A DNA stretch of 64,000 bases. Origin: Xylaria sp. FL1777 (Eukaryota > Ascomycota > Sordariomycetes > Xylariales > Xylariaceae). The position numbers and the translations under genes were made by a program. The stretch is from NCBI GenBank assembly GCA_022578965.1, contig MU400546.1, positions 295,990 to 359,989 of the forward strand, given 5' to 3'. This document shows, one piece after another, positions 22,380 to 34,186 of the stretch; positions within the stretch are counted from its first letter, which is position 1, and the number at the start of each line of letters is the position of its first letter. A model generated the notes under the pieces. That model did no database searches. It was not told the origin of the DNA and worked only from the letters and a program-made list of their open reading frames with translations.

Positions 22380-24046
22380 TCACACGCGTACGGTGCCTTG
22401 GCCTACGACTGCCTTCTGCTCGGCCTTCATTTGTTTTTGAATCATCCTGGCCTTCCTGACTCCAAATCCATCGCTGAAAACCCCCCTAATATCTTCCAGA
22501 GTCATGCCTGCCACTTCTGGGTAGCAGAAATAAATAGCCACGTAACCAAGTAGACAGATCGCAGCGTAGAAACCGTAGGTTCCCGAGGGAGTTGTGTTTT
22601 GTAGTTGGGTTAGGAAAGTCGACGCGATAATGATGTTGGATCCCCAGCAAGTGCAGGTCATCATCATGGTTCCCATTGAACGGACCTCCATGGAGAAAAG
22701 CTCGCTGGATAGCCACGCGGTGTTGCCAATGCCGGAAGAGTAGAATGCGACGTAGATGACCACGGATGCCAGCACTAGCTTGGCAGGCCAGCCGACCACG
22801 GTGCCCGGGTCGAGGGTCAGATCGTGTCTAATTGGGATATAGATGAATGCGACCGCCGCGACAATAAGTGCTAAGCCCATAAACTGCACTGTATATAGTA
22901 GGATACGACGCCGTCCGAGCCGGTCGACAAGTAAAAGGTTGACAAAAGTGAAGATGAAGTTGACCCCGGCAATGATGGTGCCCACAGCAACAGGGTTGTC
23001 GAACCCGACCTGGAAAAGACATCGGTTAAGGGTGCTACCTTAGTTAAGACATGAGGTTTGGAATTGTGACATACCAATGAAAATATTAACGGGCTGTAGT
23101 AAACAAGCGCATTAAAACCAGCTAGCTGTGAAATGGCCATTAGGCCGCAGGCAGCAATCAAGGAGTATAAATTGGCGGGAACGACGTAGAGTTGCTTGAT
23201 GATCCACCAGCGAGACTTTCCTGCGTTGATCGCCTTAGCGAGATCGACATAGTATGTTATGTGCTTAATCTTGTCTGCGACTTGCTGGTCCGTACCATTT
23301 GGGTAGATCTTTCGGATGACTTTGGCGGCTTCTTCGGGTTTGTTATGATAGATCAATTGCCGGGGTGACTCCGGACAGAAGACTAGCAGGATCGCGAGGA
23401 TAATGGCTGGGATCGCACCGCCGCCCACCATATATCGCCATCCGCCGATCACATAGGCAAATCCAGCACCAATGCCGTAAGATATAAGTTGGCCACCGGT
23501 GATAGACATGTTGTCCAGGCCGATCATGCGGCCACGATATTTGGAAGGCGACACCTCAGCAATGTAAAGAGGAACGATCGCTGCAGCGGAACCAACGCCG
23601 AAGCCGACAACTAGTCGTCCTACAGTCATCTGGGCGATGGAAAAGGCCGCCGCCTGCAAGATCGCGCCAACAATGAAGAGTATGCAACCAACATAGATAG
23701 CGCCCTTGCGTCCGTAATGATCCGCAGTCAGACCAGCAAAGATGGCACCGAAGAATGCACCACCCGAAGTGATGGATGTGATGAGTTCCTTTTCATTTGG
23801 GCTTAAGATGTGGCCGAGATCAGATCCGATGTACACCAAAACGGCGGCAATGATACCGGTGTCATAACCAAACAATAGACCACCTAGAGCAGCGGTCGCC
23901 GTGACGAGCCATGAGTATAAACCGGTCTTTGTCTGCTCGATGGAGTCGAGTTGCTCGAGGAAATCGGTAGACAGCGGGTCTCCACCCTGAGCCTCGAGAT
24001 GTTCCGCGTCTGGTTTCACGTCGTGGAGGGAGGGTTCGGAAGACAT
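22380..24046 (-). CDS. MFS sugar/polyol transporter
   Basis: A plasma-membrane proton-coupled or facilitated carrier of the sugar porter family. Exons 24046-23075 and 23009-22380 flank a 65-base intron (GTATGT, CTTTTCCAG, phase 0); 533 residues, normal length. Twelve hydrophobic segments can be traced. Family signatures are present: GGLLFGYDTGIIAAV in helix 1, DHYGRKGA after helix 2, GRLVVGFGVGSAAAIVPLYI, PESPRQL after helix 6, LAGFNALVYYSPLIF and DRLGRRR. The N-terminus is hydrophilic and cytoplasmic. The Gln in PESPRQL, where Trp is usual, recalls inositol or organic-acid porters but is not decisive. The gene is divergent from the zinc-cluster regulator 817 bases away. Confidence 0.9.
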
Positions 24047-24862
24047 ATTTCTTCCTCATGCAGCTGTATCGATCCTGTGATGTGAGGGAAACATATAGTA
24101 GAGGAATAAAGCGTGAGGTGAAGGTGCTGATGATGATGACTACTGGGACTTGGAGGATGCAGTTCTGTGGTGGCTGATCACTTAATAATGGGGATTCTAG
24201 AAGCCGGCGACAGCAGCCTTATAAATAACATCATGTACCTACGGCGATTTCGATGACCCGGGCCGTTTGCTTGGGCTTGGGCTGCCACCAACTTGATTAG
24301 GTCGGTTGAAGACATGATGATGGCCAGTAAGACGGGCCAAGAGCACAACACCCGTGATGCCGGCAGCCTCGTTTCGCTTCCCCAGGCAGTACCCCAGGTT
24401 TCTGACTCGCAGCCATGTCACTTCTCTGGTTTTGGCTGGGGAACGGCGGGGGATTTGTGGCCGCGAAGTGGGGATCGAAATGCATGAGGCGTTGACCGTG
24501 AGGGTCTCACAACCCAGCTCACTCCTATTTGCGAAATGGGATGACGACAGAGCACCCTTGATTCCGGTGGTCGACGAGCCTGGGCGTGCGGGGGCCGGGG
24601 TACCCCTGCTAGAGATCCCAACGTCCATTTCACTTGCGGTGATTTACCATTCTCATCTAAAAAGGCAAAAACCCTCTTCCACGTCCTGGTCTACCCCATT
24701 CCTGGTTTCCTCACCTCTTCACCACTTCATACAATACCCGGGACAAATCGGGGTATTTGGGTCGTACGTTGCCGGTCAATCAGCCCACTTTCTCAACTTC
24801 ATAGCGAAGCACACGACAAGTCGTCGTTGCATAGCCCCCCCCCTGCAACGACCCGAGGCTTG
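24047..24862. promoter_or_regulatory. Divergent promoter between transporter and regulator
   Basis: This intergenic region serves the minus-strand transporter (start 24046) and the plus-strand zinc-cluster gene (start 24863). It contains several CGG/CCG and CCCGG words (for example around 24250-24270, 24440-24470 and 24575-24605), the half-site type bound by zinc-cluster proteins. No spaced palindrome is clear enough to call an operator. An open plus-strand frame over 24354-24863 has no protein-like features. Confidence 0.45.
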
Positions 24863-27203
24863 ATGGATATACCGAGCAAACAGCATTGCAGGCCGAGGAC
24901 AAACTCGCACGCCGGCAATGTGACGACCATCCGAACTATTCCTTGTTCTGTGAGTATCATTAACTGGATAGTAGCTTAGAAGAAAACGTCGCTAACCCGT
25001 ATCCACTCAGTCCTGCGAAGTCAGGTATGAATACAAATCTCTCAGTGTCAGGCCTGCATTTGCTAATTGTGGACTTCAATTTAGTCGCTACAAATGTTAG
25101 CATACGTAACCCGCTATTTTTATGCCAATGCATGTGGTTTGGATTGTGCACTATTACATAATCACTAACGCACCAGAAAAGGCGACAACCAGGAGCCTGC
25201 ATGCTCTAGGTGTACGGAAAAGGGAATCGAATGCAAGCGTAAGTCGCGCATTCGCTTTAGGCATACGCTCAACCCGAGGTTTGTTTGCATATCTACAGTT
25301 TTGTGCACAAGTGAACTCCGAGCATTTGTGCTGGGCTGACAATGTTCTAGCTTGCGGCCGAAGCGGGCTAGTAGGAGGGACTTGAAGTTCGCACCGGATC
25401 AGACTTGGTTGCGGACAGCTAAGTCTTTCAACTTTGTCGATGAGACACAAGAGGTCCTCAACATCTACGAGACTAATAGCCTGGAAAATGAGAGTGACAA
25501 TGATAAAGACTGGGATCGAATCGCCCAACAAGCCTCTTCGTCTGAAAGGTCCACTTACCACTCGCACGCTGCTCTATCACAAGGGTCCAGTTTATCACAG
25601 CCAGACGACCTTGAAAATGGCCGTCTCAGCCGAGTCGAGTGGGTGCTGAGCCTCTGCTCCTCACCAGGAGAGGAACTATCGGCTGGCTCTGAAATCACGA
25701 CTTGTATTCCCATGCAGTCCCCTTCGACAACAAACCAAGGGGACAGAGATGGTGATGCGACAATTCATCCATCGTCGCCAACACATGATGCCAATGTTGG
25801 GTTCCAGGCCTTGCTTAGTGCCAGCCACCTGCTAGATTATAGCAGCATCAGTCCAGACTACATAGACACACAGGCACAGGCGCAGGACGATAGCCAGTGG
25901 CCCAGCCCGACGCATATCGCGCAGCAGACATGGCCCCTAAAGGATAAGCACGAAGCGCAGTTGTTTTATCATTGGGTGAGGAATATCGCGCCCCTGTTTG
26001 ACCTGTGTGATCATGAACGCCATTTCGCAACCGTGGTTCCACAACGTGCCATAGCCTGCCCACCACTCTTGAAGGCTATCCTGGCCTCATCTGCCAAACA
26101 CTCAAGTCGTATGGGACTGGTTGATCCTTTAGTGGCGGATAAATATTATCAAGAGTCTCTGCGGACTATCATCCCCGTACTATCCAACCACAATATGGTG
26201 AGAGGCGAGAATCTTCTGGCTGCCATCGTAATCCTCCGCTTCATAGAAGAGGTGGATATACCCTTTTCCCTCGCCGGTCCGCAGTCTCATCTCATAGGGA
26301 CCAGGGCCTTTCTTGCGGCGCGTGATCGCACTCGTAAGTTCAGTAAGCTCGGGCGAGCGATATTTTGGCTTGCCCTGCGCCAGGAGATCTGGGTGGCGTT
26401 GATCCACAGCCGGTCAGTGCACCCGGACTTATTGGTTGAGGATTTCCTCTCCCTAGAAGGGCCGCCAGAATGCGACTGTGATTATGCCAACAGAGTGATT
26501 GTCCAGACCGCCTTGTGCCTCCAATATTGCTTCGGGGAGAAGGAGCAGCAATTTCCCAGCTGGGAAGAGCTGAAAGACTCTCTAGACCGCTGGTATACTG
26601 AGCGACCCTGGCAATTCTACCCCATGTCAGCCGATGAGGACGAGGATCAGTTCTTACCGGAACGAAAGTACCTCACCGATGCGGTAGTGATAGGGTCGCA
26701 GCACTATTACCTAGCCCGGCTTATTCTCGAGGCCCATAACCCAACGACACTTAGGCTAGGGCCAGCCCGGAAGATGCATTTAAAAAACATAGATCAGGAA
26801 ATGAGGCGGATAGTGCGGACAATCTGCGGGATCGCCAAGGTAGGAGAAGGGGTTATTAACCAGTCTCGTTATGTTGCTTACTAAAACTATTAGGCCAACC
26901 CGCATACCGTTCCAGCCTATGTGTAAGTGTCCAAAGGTCAAAATTATATGAGTTAGGAAACTAATTTGAAGTTGCAGCTCTGCTAGCGTATCCATAGTGC
27001 TCGCAGGCGATCGCTTCACGGATAAACATGAACAGGACATACTCTACAATATTTTGGTAAAAACAGGCCAAGAACTAGCCTGGCCGACCTGGTCTGCGTA
27101 TGATACTCTCATTTTTCCCCGGCTTGTTAAGATTTTGTGTATCTTGCTGACTGTATTGAAGACAGGAAGACATGAAATTAGTTTGGGGATGGTAGGTTTC
27201 TGA
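24863..27203 (+). CDS. Zn2Cys6-type transcription regulator, fungal trans-2 class
   Basis: A pathway-specific DNA-binding regulator. I assemble six exons: 24863-24949, 25011-25024, 25177-25278, 25351-26839, 26894-26922 and 26978-27203, giving 648 residues. All introns are GT-AG with CTAAC/CTGAC branches, and phases agree. The zinc cluster is split over three exons, one of only 14 bases. It reads CSSCEVRK then GDNQEPACSRCTEKGIEC. The pattern is C-x2-C-x11-C-x2-C-x6-C, so the usual third cysteine is missing in this model. After a basic linker comes KFAPDQTWLR...FVDETQEV, typical of this class. The middle-homology domain follows (LFYHWVRNIAPLFDLCD, AKHSSRMGLVDP, LAARDRTRKFSKLGRAIFWL), ending with GDRFTDKHEQDILYNILVKT. 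The last two introns restore this conserved end, which the long frame stopping at 26884 would lose. The exon-1 start is the weakest part. Confidence 0.75.
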
Positions 27204-27667
27204 ATGAGATGCATGTAACCATATAGCATTAAAGAGTTATATTCCAGAATAAGAATCTGTAAGAAATGATTGTAGACTCAATGTTTCGTTTTTTGTTTTA
27301 CATTTACATACTTGATTTTTACGTGAAACTTTACGTATTAATGCATAATACACTAATTATAGGAAACTTAGATCTTATAGAAGCGTGGTGCTATTATGTC
27401 CAAGATGACTAGCACTGTACAACCCAGCCTGTAGTAAAACCGGAGGACTTAGAACAATCCTGCTGTTTTGTGGCTAACTTTATAGACGCCCTTCTAGATT
27501 TGGACACAAGGCCACAATTAACAGACGATAATAGTAGACTAAAGACTCATGAAACAAAATGCTAAATTACCACTTGTTCCCTTTCACACATTTGCAATAA
27601 CTATCATTAGATGTGACTATATTCCCAGCGTACTATTCTCCCTATGCTCAGTTGAACTTAATTTTAA
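27204..27667. other. Convergent intergenic region
   Basis: The regulator (plus) and the P450 (minus) end facing each other across this AT-leaning gap, which must hold both transcript ends. No strong terminator-like structure was seen. Confidence 0.5.
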
Positions 27668-29239
27668 TTATTTCATTACCCCTTCTCTTCTCCAGACTTT
27701 TAATGGCATTGGGTCTGGCATGAGGTTCAATCTTTCTCGCCTCTCCTGGTTCCAATCTGGGTGGGGAAGGGCGAATTCGTAACGGTGAACTACGCTGGCT
27801 AGGAGCACTGTCTGTTCGAGGTAACTAATGTTTCTGCCAATGCAACCACGTGCTCCGGCTGAAAAGGTGATGAAATTGGGCTGGAGCTCCTTGCCCTTCT
27901 CTCCCAACCAGCGGCCGGGGTCGAATTTCTCCGGATTAGCAAACACCAGTGGATCATGGTGAACGACATACGACGAGATAGAAACCGTTGTGTTACCAGG
28001 GATGAAATCGCCTAGGATGTATGCACCCTCTGGAGGAGTTTTACGTGGAAGCCCAAATGTGGTAGGTGGCGTGATACGCATTGACTCGTCCAGACAAGCG
28101 CGCAGGTACGGCAGGTGCTTCACTTTGTCGTAAGGTGCGACGATCTCATCGTCGTCGAGAACAGAATCAAGCTCTATGCGAAGCTTTTCCATGCATTTTG
28201 GGTAGCGGAGCAGCCAATACATCACGTTGTTCATGGCGATAGCGGTGGTGTCGGAGCCGGCGTTCATCATGATAGACACCTCGGCAACAATTTCGCCCCA
28301 CTCGAGACCATGGGGGCGGCCTTCTTTATCTTCCATAAGACATTGAAAGAAGTCAGATAGCTTCTCGCCATCTTGATACCTCTTGAGGCGCTTGGTAGCG
28401 CGGTGGTATACGATGCCGTCCCAACCCTGGTTGAGTTTCCAGTAGTTGCGGAAGCTGGGAAATATTTTGCCAGTGAACCACTTGTTGAAGCCGTACCATT
28501 TTCCAGACCAGGCGAGTGCTGACTGGGCTCGAGCTGTAGCATGTAGACAAGCACGATAATTAACGTTGAAGAAAGTGCCATCCATGCGCTCAGCCTTAAC
28601 AAGATCATGACCGTGGTCAAGGAAACCAAGGCGCTCACTCAGGCCGATGTCAGCAATAGCATCGAGAGTAAAGTAATTGGTCCATGCTCTATAGTCGAAT
28701 ACCAGATCCTCAGCGTCTGGGCGCACGTGGCCCAGCTTGAGCGGCAGGGTACAGGCCTTGTCAGCTCCACGTATGAACCGTTCGACTTTGTCGGCAACCT
28801 TATACTCCCAGGTTTCCAGGTTCGACAGCGCATATGCAGCCGAGAGCACCTTGCGTTTCCGTGCATGCTCAACTTTGTCAACGACATCCGCGAGATGAAA
28901 ATGTGATCCGGCTAAGGTCTCATAGAAGTCGCCCTTGATACATTTCGTGCCATGGCCATAGATGTCCTTGATGGCGATGTAGGAGCCGTATGAGAGGGAG
29001 TTGGGTCCGATACGGAGAACGGGATGTTTCCTGTGCCTCTCGAGAAGAGTTTTGGATCTAAAAGACTTCTCCAGTGCAGCCTCATACATAAAGACTAGGT
29101 TGGTCACTCCAGCGAAGGGGCGGTAAGCCGGGAACCTCCGCAGTTTTTTGGGGTCTAGGACATAGTTGAAGACGGGGATCAGTATGAAATAAATGAAAAG
29201 AAACAAGAAAATTGATAAGGTGATTTTCTCTGCGTACAT
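27668..29239 (-). CDS. Cytochrome P450 monooxygenase, microsomal type
   Basis: Haem-thiolate enzyme inserting one oxygen atom into its substrate using electrons from NADPH-P450 reductase. It is an intronless frame of 523 residues from an ATG at 29237-29239. Residues 7-29 form an N-terminal membrane anchor, placing it on the ER facing the cytosol. The I-helix oxygen-binding motif AGSDTT is at 327-332, ExxR as ESMR at 385-388, the PERF-like region as FDPGRW, and the haem loop FSAGARGCIG with Cys466. These are all intact. The haem-loop context (CIGRNISYLEQTVLLAS) resembles fungal proteins usually labelled benzoate 4-monooxygenase-like, but those labels are loose, so I do not name a substrate or CYP family. 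It is divergent from its probable electron donor, 591 bases away. Confidence 0.92.
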   Translation of the reverse strand: MYAEKITLSIFLFLFIYFILIPVFNYVLDPKKLRRFPAYRPFAGVTNLVFMYEAALEKSFRSKTLLERHRKHPVLRIGPNSLSYGSYIAIKDIYGHGTKCIKGDFYETLAGSHFHLADVVDKVEHARKRKVLSAAYALSNLETWEYKVADKVERFIRGADKACTLPLKLGHVRPDAEDLVFDYRAWTNYFTLDAIADIGLSERLGFLDHGHDLVKAERMDGTFFNVNYRACLHATARAQSALAWSGKWYGFNKWFTGKIFPSFRNYWKLNQGWDGIVYHRATKRLKRYQDGEKLSDFFQCLMEDKEGRPHGLEWGEIVAEVSIMMNAGSDTTAIAMNNVMYWLLRYPKCMEKLRIELDSVLDDDEIVAPYDKVKHLPYLRACLDESMRITPPTTFGLPRKTPPEGAYILGDFIPGNTTVSISSYVVHHDPLVFANPEKFDPGRWLGEKGKELQPNFITFSAGARGCIGRNISYLEQTVLLASVVHRYEFALPHPDWNQERRERLNLMPDPMPLKVWRREGVMK

Positions 29240-29830
29240 CTTGACGATATTGTAGTTAAAATTCTCGTATATTAGCGAATGCGAGGCACTTAGATTCCTT
29301 CTAGTGAGGAATGTTGATATGAGAAAAGAGAGGGCATGCCGTTATATGTCATACAGGCAACAAGGCCCCTTTCTCATAGCAAATTCACATTTGGGGAAGT
29401 ATGCTTCTCTTGCAACCCCCCCAAACTATCATTGGAGTTGAAGGCTGCAAACAGTACGGGCTTTGCATCACAAATCGCTGATATCCATACTCTATCTTAC
29501 ATGATGCCTGAAGCGCGTTATTCTTCTTACTTCTCCCCCAAGAGAGGAAATTTTCCTATTTTGGTACTGTGGGGTAGCTTGTGGAGTGGATCTTTCGCAC
29601 CGATATTGCGGGGAAGCCGACGCGAACGTTCTATCACAGATTCACGGGTCTGGGGGGCAATACATAGATATGGCAAAAAGCAACGATGGAGAAAAGAGGA
29701 GACGACAAAAATTGGACTGGTTGAAGTATTATTTTGCCCTTGGAACTTTCCACTGTTATCGAGAACACAATCTGAGACATCCCTCTTCTCTTTCGTTTTC
29801 TACCTTGTTCTTGTCCGCTGTACATTCGAG
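29240..29830. promoter_or_regulatory. Shared bidirectional promoter of P450 and its reductase
   Basis: The only DNA between the start codons of the P450 (29239, minus) and the P450 reductase (29831, plus). The side next to the reductase start is T/C-rich (TTTCGTTTTCTACCTTGTTC). Co-regulation of enzyme and redox partner is inferred from this head-to-head arrangement. An open plus-strand frame from 29336 that continues into the reductase is a chance extension, since homology starts near the ATG at 29831. Confidence 0.6.
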
Positions 29831-31990
29831 ATGGCCTCTCTGCTAATACCTGAGACTATTTCAACAATCCTGGAATGTAGCAAACCTCAAAATGTCTTAG
29901 ATTTAGCCAGTCTTGCCACTCTCGGGGTTGTCTCAGCGACATACCTCCTTAATGGTGTTCCATGGAATCAGCCAGATCCATACCGTAAGGTTTGGTTCGA
30001 GCGGCCACAATTCAAAGATGGGTTCCAAAGCAATCAGCCAACAGCGACTCGCAATATAGCAGAAAAGTTGGAACAAACGGTGCGTTTCTTGACTGGTTGA
30101 ATATTTTCTGCCGCTGATATCATCAAGAATCAGAGAGTTGTCATCTTTTGGGGATCACAATCCGGCACAGCAGAGATATTCGCCCAGAAATTAGCACGAG
30201 AATGCCATCTTCGCTATGGATTGGACGCGATAGCCGTAGATATGTCCGACTACGACCCAGAAACCATCTCCCATATTCCTGAGGCCAAACTTGCCATCTT
30301 CATCTTGTCGACATTCGGTGAAGGTGACCCAAGCGACAATACTGCCGATCTTTGGGATTGGTTACACAAAGACTCTTCGAAAATCTCCTTACCGAATCTC
30401 CAATACTCAGCTTTTGGCTTAGGAAATAGCAATTATAAATACTACAACCGCATTGTGGACGTTGTTGTAAAGTCACTCGACAAAGCTGGCGCAAAGCCAT
30501 TCATGCCTCTTGGCAAGGCTGACGATGCTAATGGGGAAACGGAAGAAGACTTCTTGGCGTGGAAGACCAACCTCTTTGCAGTGCTTCAGCAGAGGTTAGG
30601 GTGTCAGGAGCGTGAGATCATTTATACTCCAGCTCTAGAAGTGAGGGAAGACCCATCTCTAGAGCCTATTGATCTCCATCATGGAACGCCTGTCGAAAAA
30701 CCATCCGGGTCTAAGGGCAAATCGCTCAAAACATCTACTATCCAAGCCTTAACCGTGGTTCAAGCACGGGAATTATACACAACACCAAACAGAAACTGTG
30801 TCCACCTCGAGTTGGATCTTGGAAGTCATTCGAAAGTCAGATATAAGACTGGGGACTACCTGGCTGTCTACCCTATCGCCCCGGATGATGAGGTTGATGG
30901 TTTACTGAACGCCTTAGGCTGGAAAGAAAAGGCTTCGGTCCCACTGCTCATATCAACCCTCAAGGAGGGTACTGCATCAAGGGTTCCAAGTCCTACATCC
31001 GCAAATGCAATTCTTAGGTATTACCTTGAGATTTGTGCCCCAGTTGCGAGAGATACCGTGAGAGATCTCGCGCAGTTTGCACCAACCCCAGAAGCTAAGG
31101 ATTTACTCTTGACCCTCGGCAAAAGCAAGGCTGCCTACCACGCCTTCACAGGTAGGAACTATGTCACCATAGGGCGCTTGCTTTCCCTCGCTGCTCCAGG
31201 CGCAGTCTGGAAAGACTTGCCTCTCTCCTACCTGTTAGAGACGATATCGGCTACGCAACCTCGGTACTATTCCATCGCTTCGTCATCTGTTGTATCCCCG
31301 CACCGTCTGGCTATCACTGTCGGCGTCGAGAAAATGCCACTTGCCCAAGAGCCCTCGACAGAGGTCAAGGGTCTCACAACTAATTATCTTTTGGCCCTCT
31401 CCCATGCACTCCAACAATCGAGAGCGTCGCCCATATACCAGCTTGATGGTCCTTCGGGAGCACTTGAAGGCTCTAAAATACACGCTGCCATAAGAAAATC
31501 GAAGTTCAAGCTCCCGACCCTGCCAGCGACGCCGATTATCATGGTTGCAGCGGGCACAGGAATAGCCGCTTTCCGCGGCTTCATCCAAGAGCGTGCGCGT
31601 CTGAAGACAATCGGCAAGTCTGTCGGGTCTATGGTTTTATTCTTCGGCTGCCGGAACGCACAGGAAGATTATCTATATCACGACGAGCTCAAGGGTGCTC
31701 GGGCGGACCTCGGTGGTAAGTTTGAGATTGTCACTGCCTTCTCTAGAGTAGCAGGACAAAAGAAGCAGTACGTGCAAGATGCGATTAGACAAAAGGCTAG
31801 GAAATTTTGTGAATTGCTTGACCAAGACGCGAGCTTATATCTCTGTGGTCGAGCGTCAATGGCTAGGGAGGTAGGCAAGGCGATTCGGGATGTGCTTATG
31901 GTGGAAAATGGATGGGATGAAAGTAATCTTCGTGAGTGGAGCAATAGTATGAAGAGAGGAGATAAATGGCTCGAGGACGTATGGGGTTAA
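29831..31990 (+). CDS. NADPH-cytochrome P450 reductase
   Basis: Diflavin enzyme passing electrons from NADPH through FAD and FMN to microsomal P450s. Exons 29831-30079 and 30128-31990 flank a 48-base intron (GTGCGT donor, CTGAT branch, CAAG acceptor, phase 0); 703 residues, normal length. An N-terminal anchor lies near LASLATLGVVSATYLL (about 26-41). FMN domain: SQSGTA (93-98), STFGEGDPSDN (144-154), FGLGNSNYKYYN. FAD domain: RYYSIASSS and VGVEKM. NADPH domain: AAGTGIAAFRGFIQER, FGCRN and LYLCGRASMAREV, with the near-terminal aromatic in EDVWG as in the family. Location beside a P450 suggests a dedicated or pathway copy; fungi usually keep another general reductase gene elsewhere, which this window cannot show. 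Confidence 0.93.
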
Positions 31991-33027
31991 AAGGAACAAG
32001 TTATATTGTTTTCGGTTATGCTCTTTTTGTTGTGTAGCAAGTAATGGAGGTGGATTTGAACGGGACTAGTAATATTCAATAGATGCACAGATGCATGTGT
32101 AAATCTCTTCATGTTAAACTTATTTCCTGTGCAAGTTCTTGCCTTTCCACCCTTTATACACACCCAAACTGCAGTACAAGTATTTCCTGTGGCAGGGCGT
32201 CTAGTGGCGGTAATTGTTTGATAAAATTTCTCTGTTGTGGCAGTAAATAATACGAAGAAAACCTTGATGCGACTAAGTATATGTGCTGAACAATATCATA
32301 GTTTTTCGTTCATAGAACTGGTTTAAAACACAGAACCCCTCTTTAGCTTCACGAGGCAATTAGAGCCAGAGTCATTCAGAGCTCCTCATTTCTTTATTAT
32401 TGAAATTACCTACTCTAATGCGATGTTAAATTTACGTAGAAGTCCTGAGTATATTTAAACGAGATGCCTCACCTCTAAAACTATAGAAAGTGATAAGCAC
32501 AAGGACGCGCACAGTCATACAATAAGTACCTAGTCTAGTAGCCATTTCTCATATTATTTAAACATCGAAGTGATAATCTAGTGTTTCTTGCCTTGGAAAC
32601 TGCTGGTTCGTCAATTTCATTCAGCGGCGATTTTCACCTTAAATTGTGTGCTATCGCTTACTATATGCGGTTGCCGGTTCTAGATTTGGAGGTAACCACT
32701 TACTTCGTATTTACTAAAGTGGAGTGAGTACTGAGTTGGCCACCTTGGTGGATAAGTCGGGCGACCCCAAATGAACATTTGCCCATATTTGCCTACGATG
32801 TCTAGACAGGTCATTCTGGAACGGTGGGATCAGGATTGCGGGAAAGGCGGGGCTGCTCATACTTATTTCTATCGTTGAGTGTAGCCACTATGCCAGACCC
32901 TTTGAGTTCGCTTCACATTGTCCGTTTGTTCAGATAGGTCGCTGCTATTCAGCCCAGCTCGCATTCATTCAGGCCTTCATACCGTGTGATATACTCGTCT
33001 GAGTATTCAGAGGCTACCATACAAGTC
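31991..33027. other. Intergenic, probable 3' UTR and promoter
   Basis: One kilobase between two plus-strand genes. No motif-bearing frame was seen. The part near 32740-32840 is richer in GC, with GGGCGACCCC and GGCGGGG words, and probably belongs to the promoter of the downstream dehydrogenase. Confidence 0.5.
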
Positions 33028-34186
33028 ATGGCAGATATTCCGACTGTTCGGTGGGCGATCATTGGTAAGCGTCCAACGTCCTAGATTCGTCAGTTTTAGC
33101 GGACAAATATGCTAACACATGCCGCAAACAGCTACTGGCTTAATCTCGTTCTGGTTTGTCGAAGATCTCGTTCTCCCACGACCAGACGCGCCAGTGATAC
33201 ACGTTATCCAGGCGATAGGATCCTCGTCGATAGCCAAGGGAGAGGCATTTGCTAAGAAGCACTGCCCGAATAGCAAGCCCACAATCTACGACTCTTACGG
33301 AGCTGCGTGCCAGGACCCAGAGGTTGATATTGTCTATATTGGTACTCCTCATTCCTTTCATAAGCAAAACTGTCTTGATGCCATCGCTCACGGAAAAAAT
33401 GTCCTATGCGAGAAAGCGTTTGCTCTCAACGCGCGTGAAGCCTGGGAAGTGTTTGAAGCAGCTAAGGAGAAGGGTGTCTATATTGCTGAGGCAATGTGGC
33501 TACGGCACCGGCCTCTCTTCAAGACCCTGATGAAACTACTATATGAAGACAAGGTTATTGGTGACGTCTTTCGCATGTGGTCGGACTTCGGCCGCGAGTT
33601 TGACGTGCCAAACCTACCAGTGACATCGCGCTATCGAGACACAGCTCTCGGCGCTGGAACGCTACTTGACCTTGGCATTTACTCTCTAACGTGGGGGCTC
33701 GTGACACTTGACCCCAAAATCCCGAGAAACTCCGAGACGCCCAAGGTACTCGCGGCTCAAACTTTCGAAGTAGGGGTTGAGGTTTCCACTAGCATCATCT
33801 TACACTACGCCTCATCCGGCCGGCAAGGTGTCGTTACGTCTACAACCAAAGTACACAGCAATCCCGATATGGTGGCGCGCATTGAGGGTACCAAGGGAAC
33901 AGTCGAAGTGTGGGGAGTCACAACCTCCGACCCCAAATACTTCATCGCGTACCCCAAATTTGTGAGCGAATCCGGAGAAAACAGCGAGCGGGGAGAGGGC
34001 AAGCGCTACGATTTTACAACGGTTGGAAGAGGATATACCTACGAGGCAGACGCGACGGCACTTGATGTACTGGCAGGCAAGAAAGAGAGCGATGTCATGC
34101 CATGGTCGGAGACACTACGAGTGATGGAGATTATGGATGAAATCCGGAGGCAGGGTGGCACTGTTTATGGAGCTGATCAAGAGTAG
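33028..34186 (+). CDS. Gfo/Idh/MocA oxidoreductase, dihydrodiol/D-xylose dehydrogenase-like
   Basis: Family members oxidise trans-dihydrodiols of aromatics or D-xylose with NADP+. A short first exon (33028-33064, MADIPTVRWAIIA) and second exon 33132-34186 flank a 67-base intron with CTAAC branch; 363 residues. The N-terminal fold reads WAIIATGLISFWFV, where the usual glycine-rich GTGxI is altered to ATGLI. The catalytic lysine motif is CEKAF, as is common in fungal dihydrodiol or xylose dehydrogenase-like proteins rather than CEKP. Then come AEAMWLRHRPL, GAGTLLDLGIYSLTW and the C-terminal sheet. It is a different sub-family from the oxidoreductase at 19776, so the cluster holds two non-redundant Gfo/Idh/MocA enzymes. 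The substrate is unknown. Confidence 0.87.

Noticed and set aside
24354..24863. 169-codon plus-strand frame between transporter and regulator
   Set aside because: No motif; an equally open opposite-strand frame overlaps it; it occupies the divergent promoter.
25352..26884. Regulator ending at 26884 as a single-frame protein
   Set aside because: Splicing at 26840 and 26923 recovers the conserved C-terminal block GDRFTDKHEQ, so the stop at 26884 is intronic.
29336..29830. Extension of the P450 reductase 165 codons upstream
   Set aside because: Reductase-like sequence, including the membrane anchor, begins near the ATG at 29831; the extension is unlike any reductase N-terminus.
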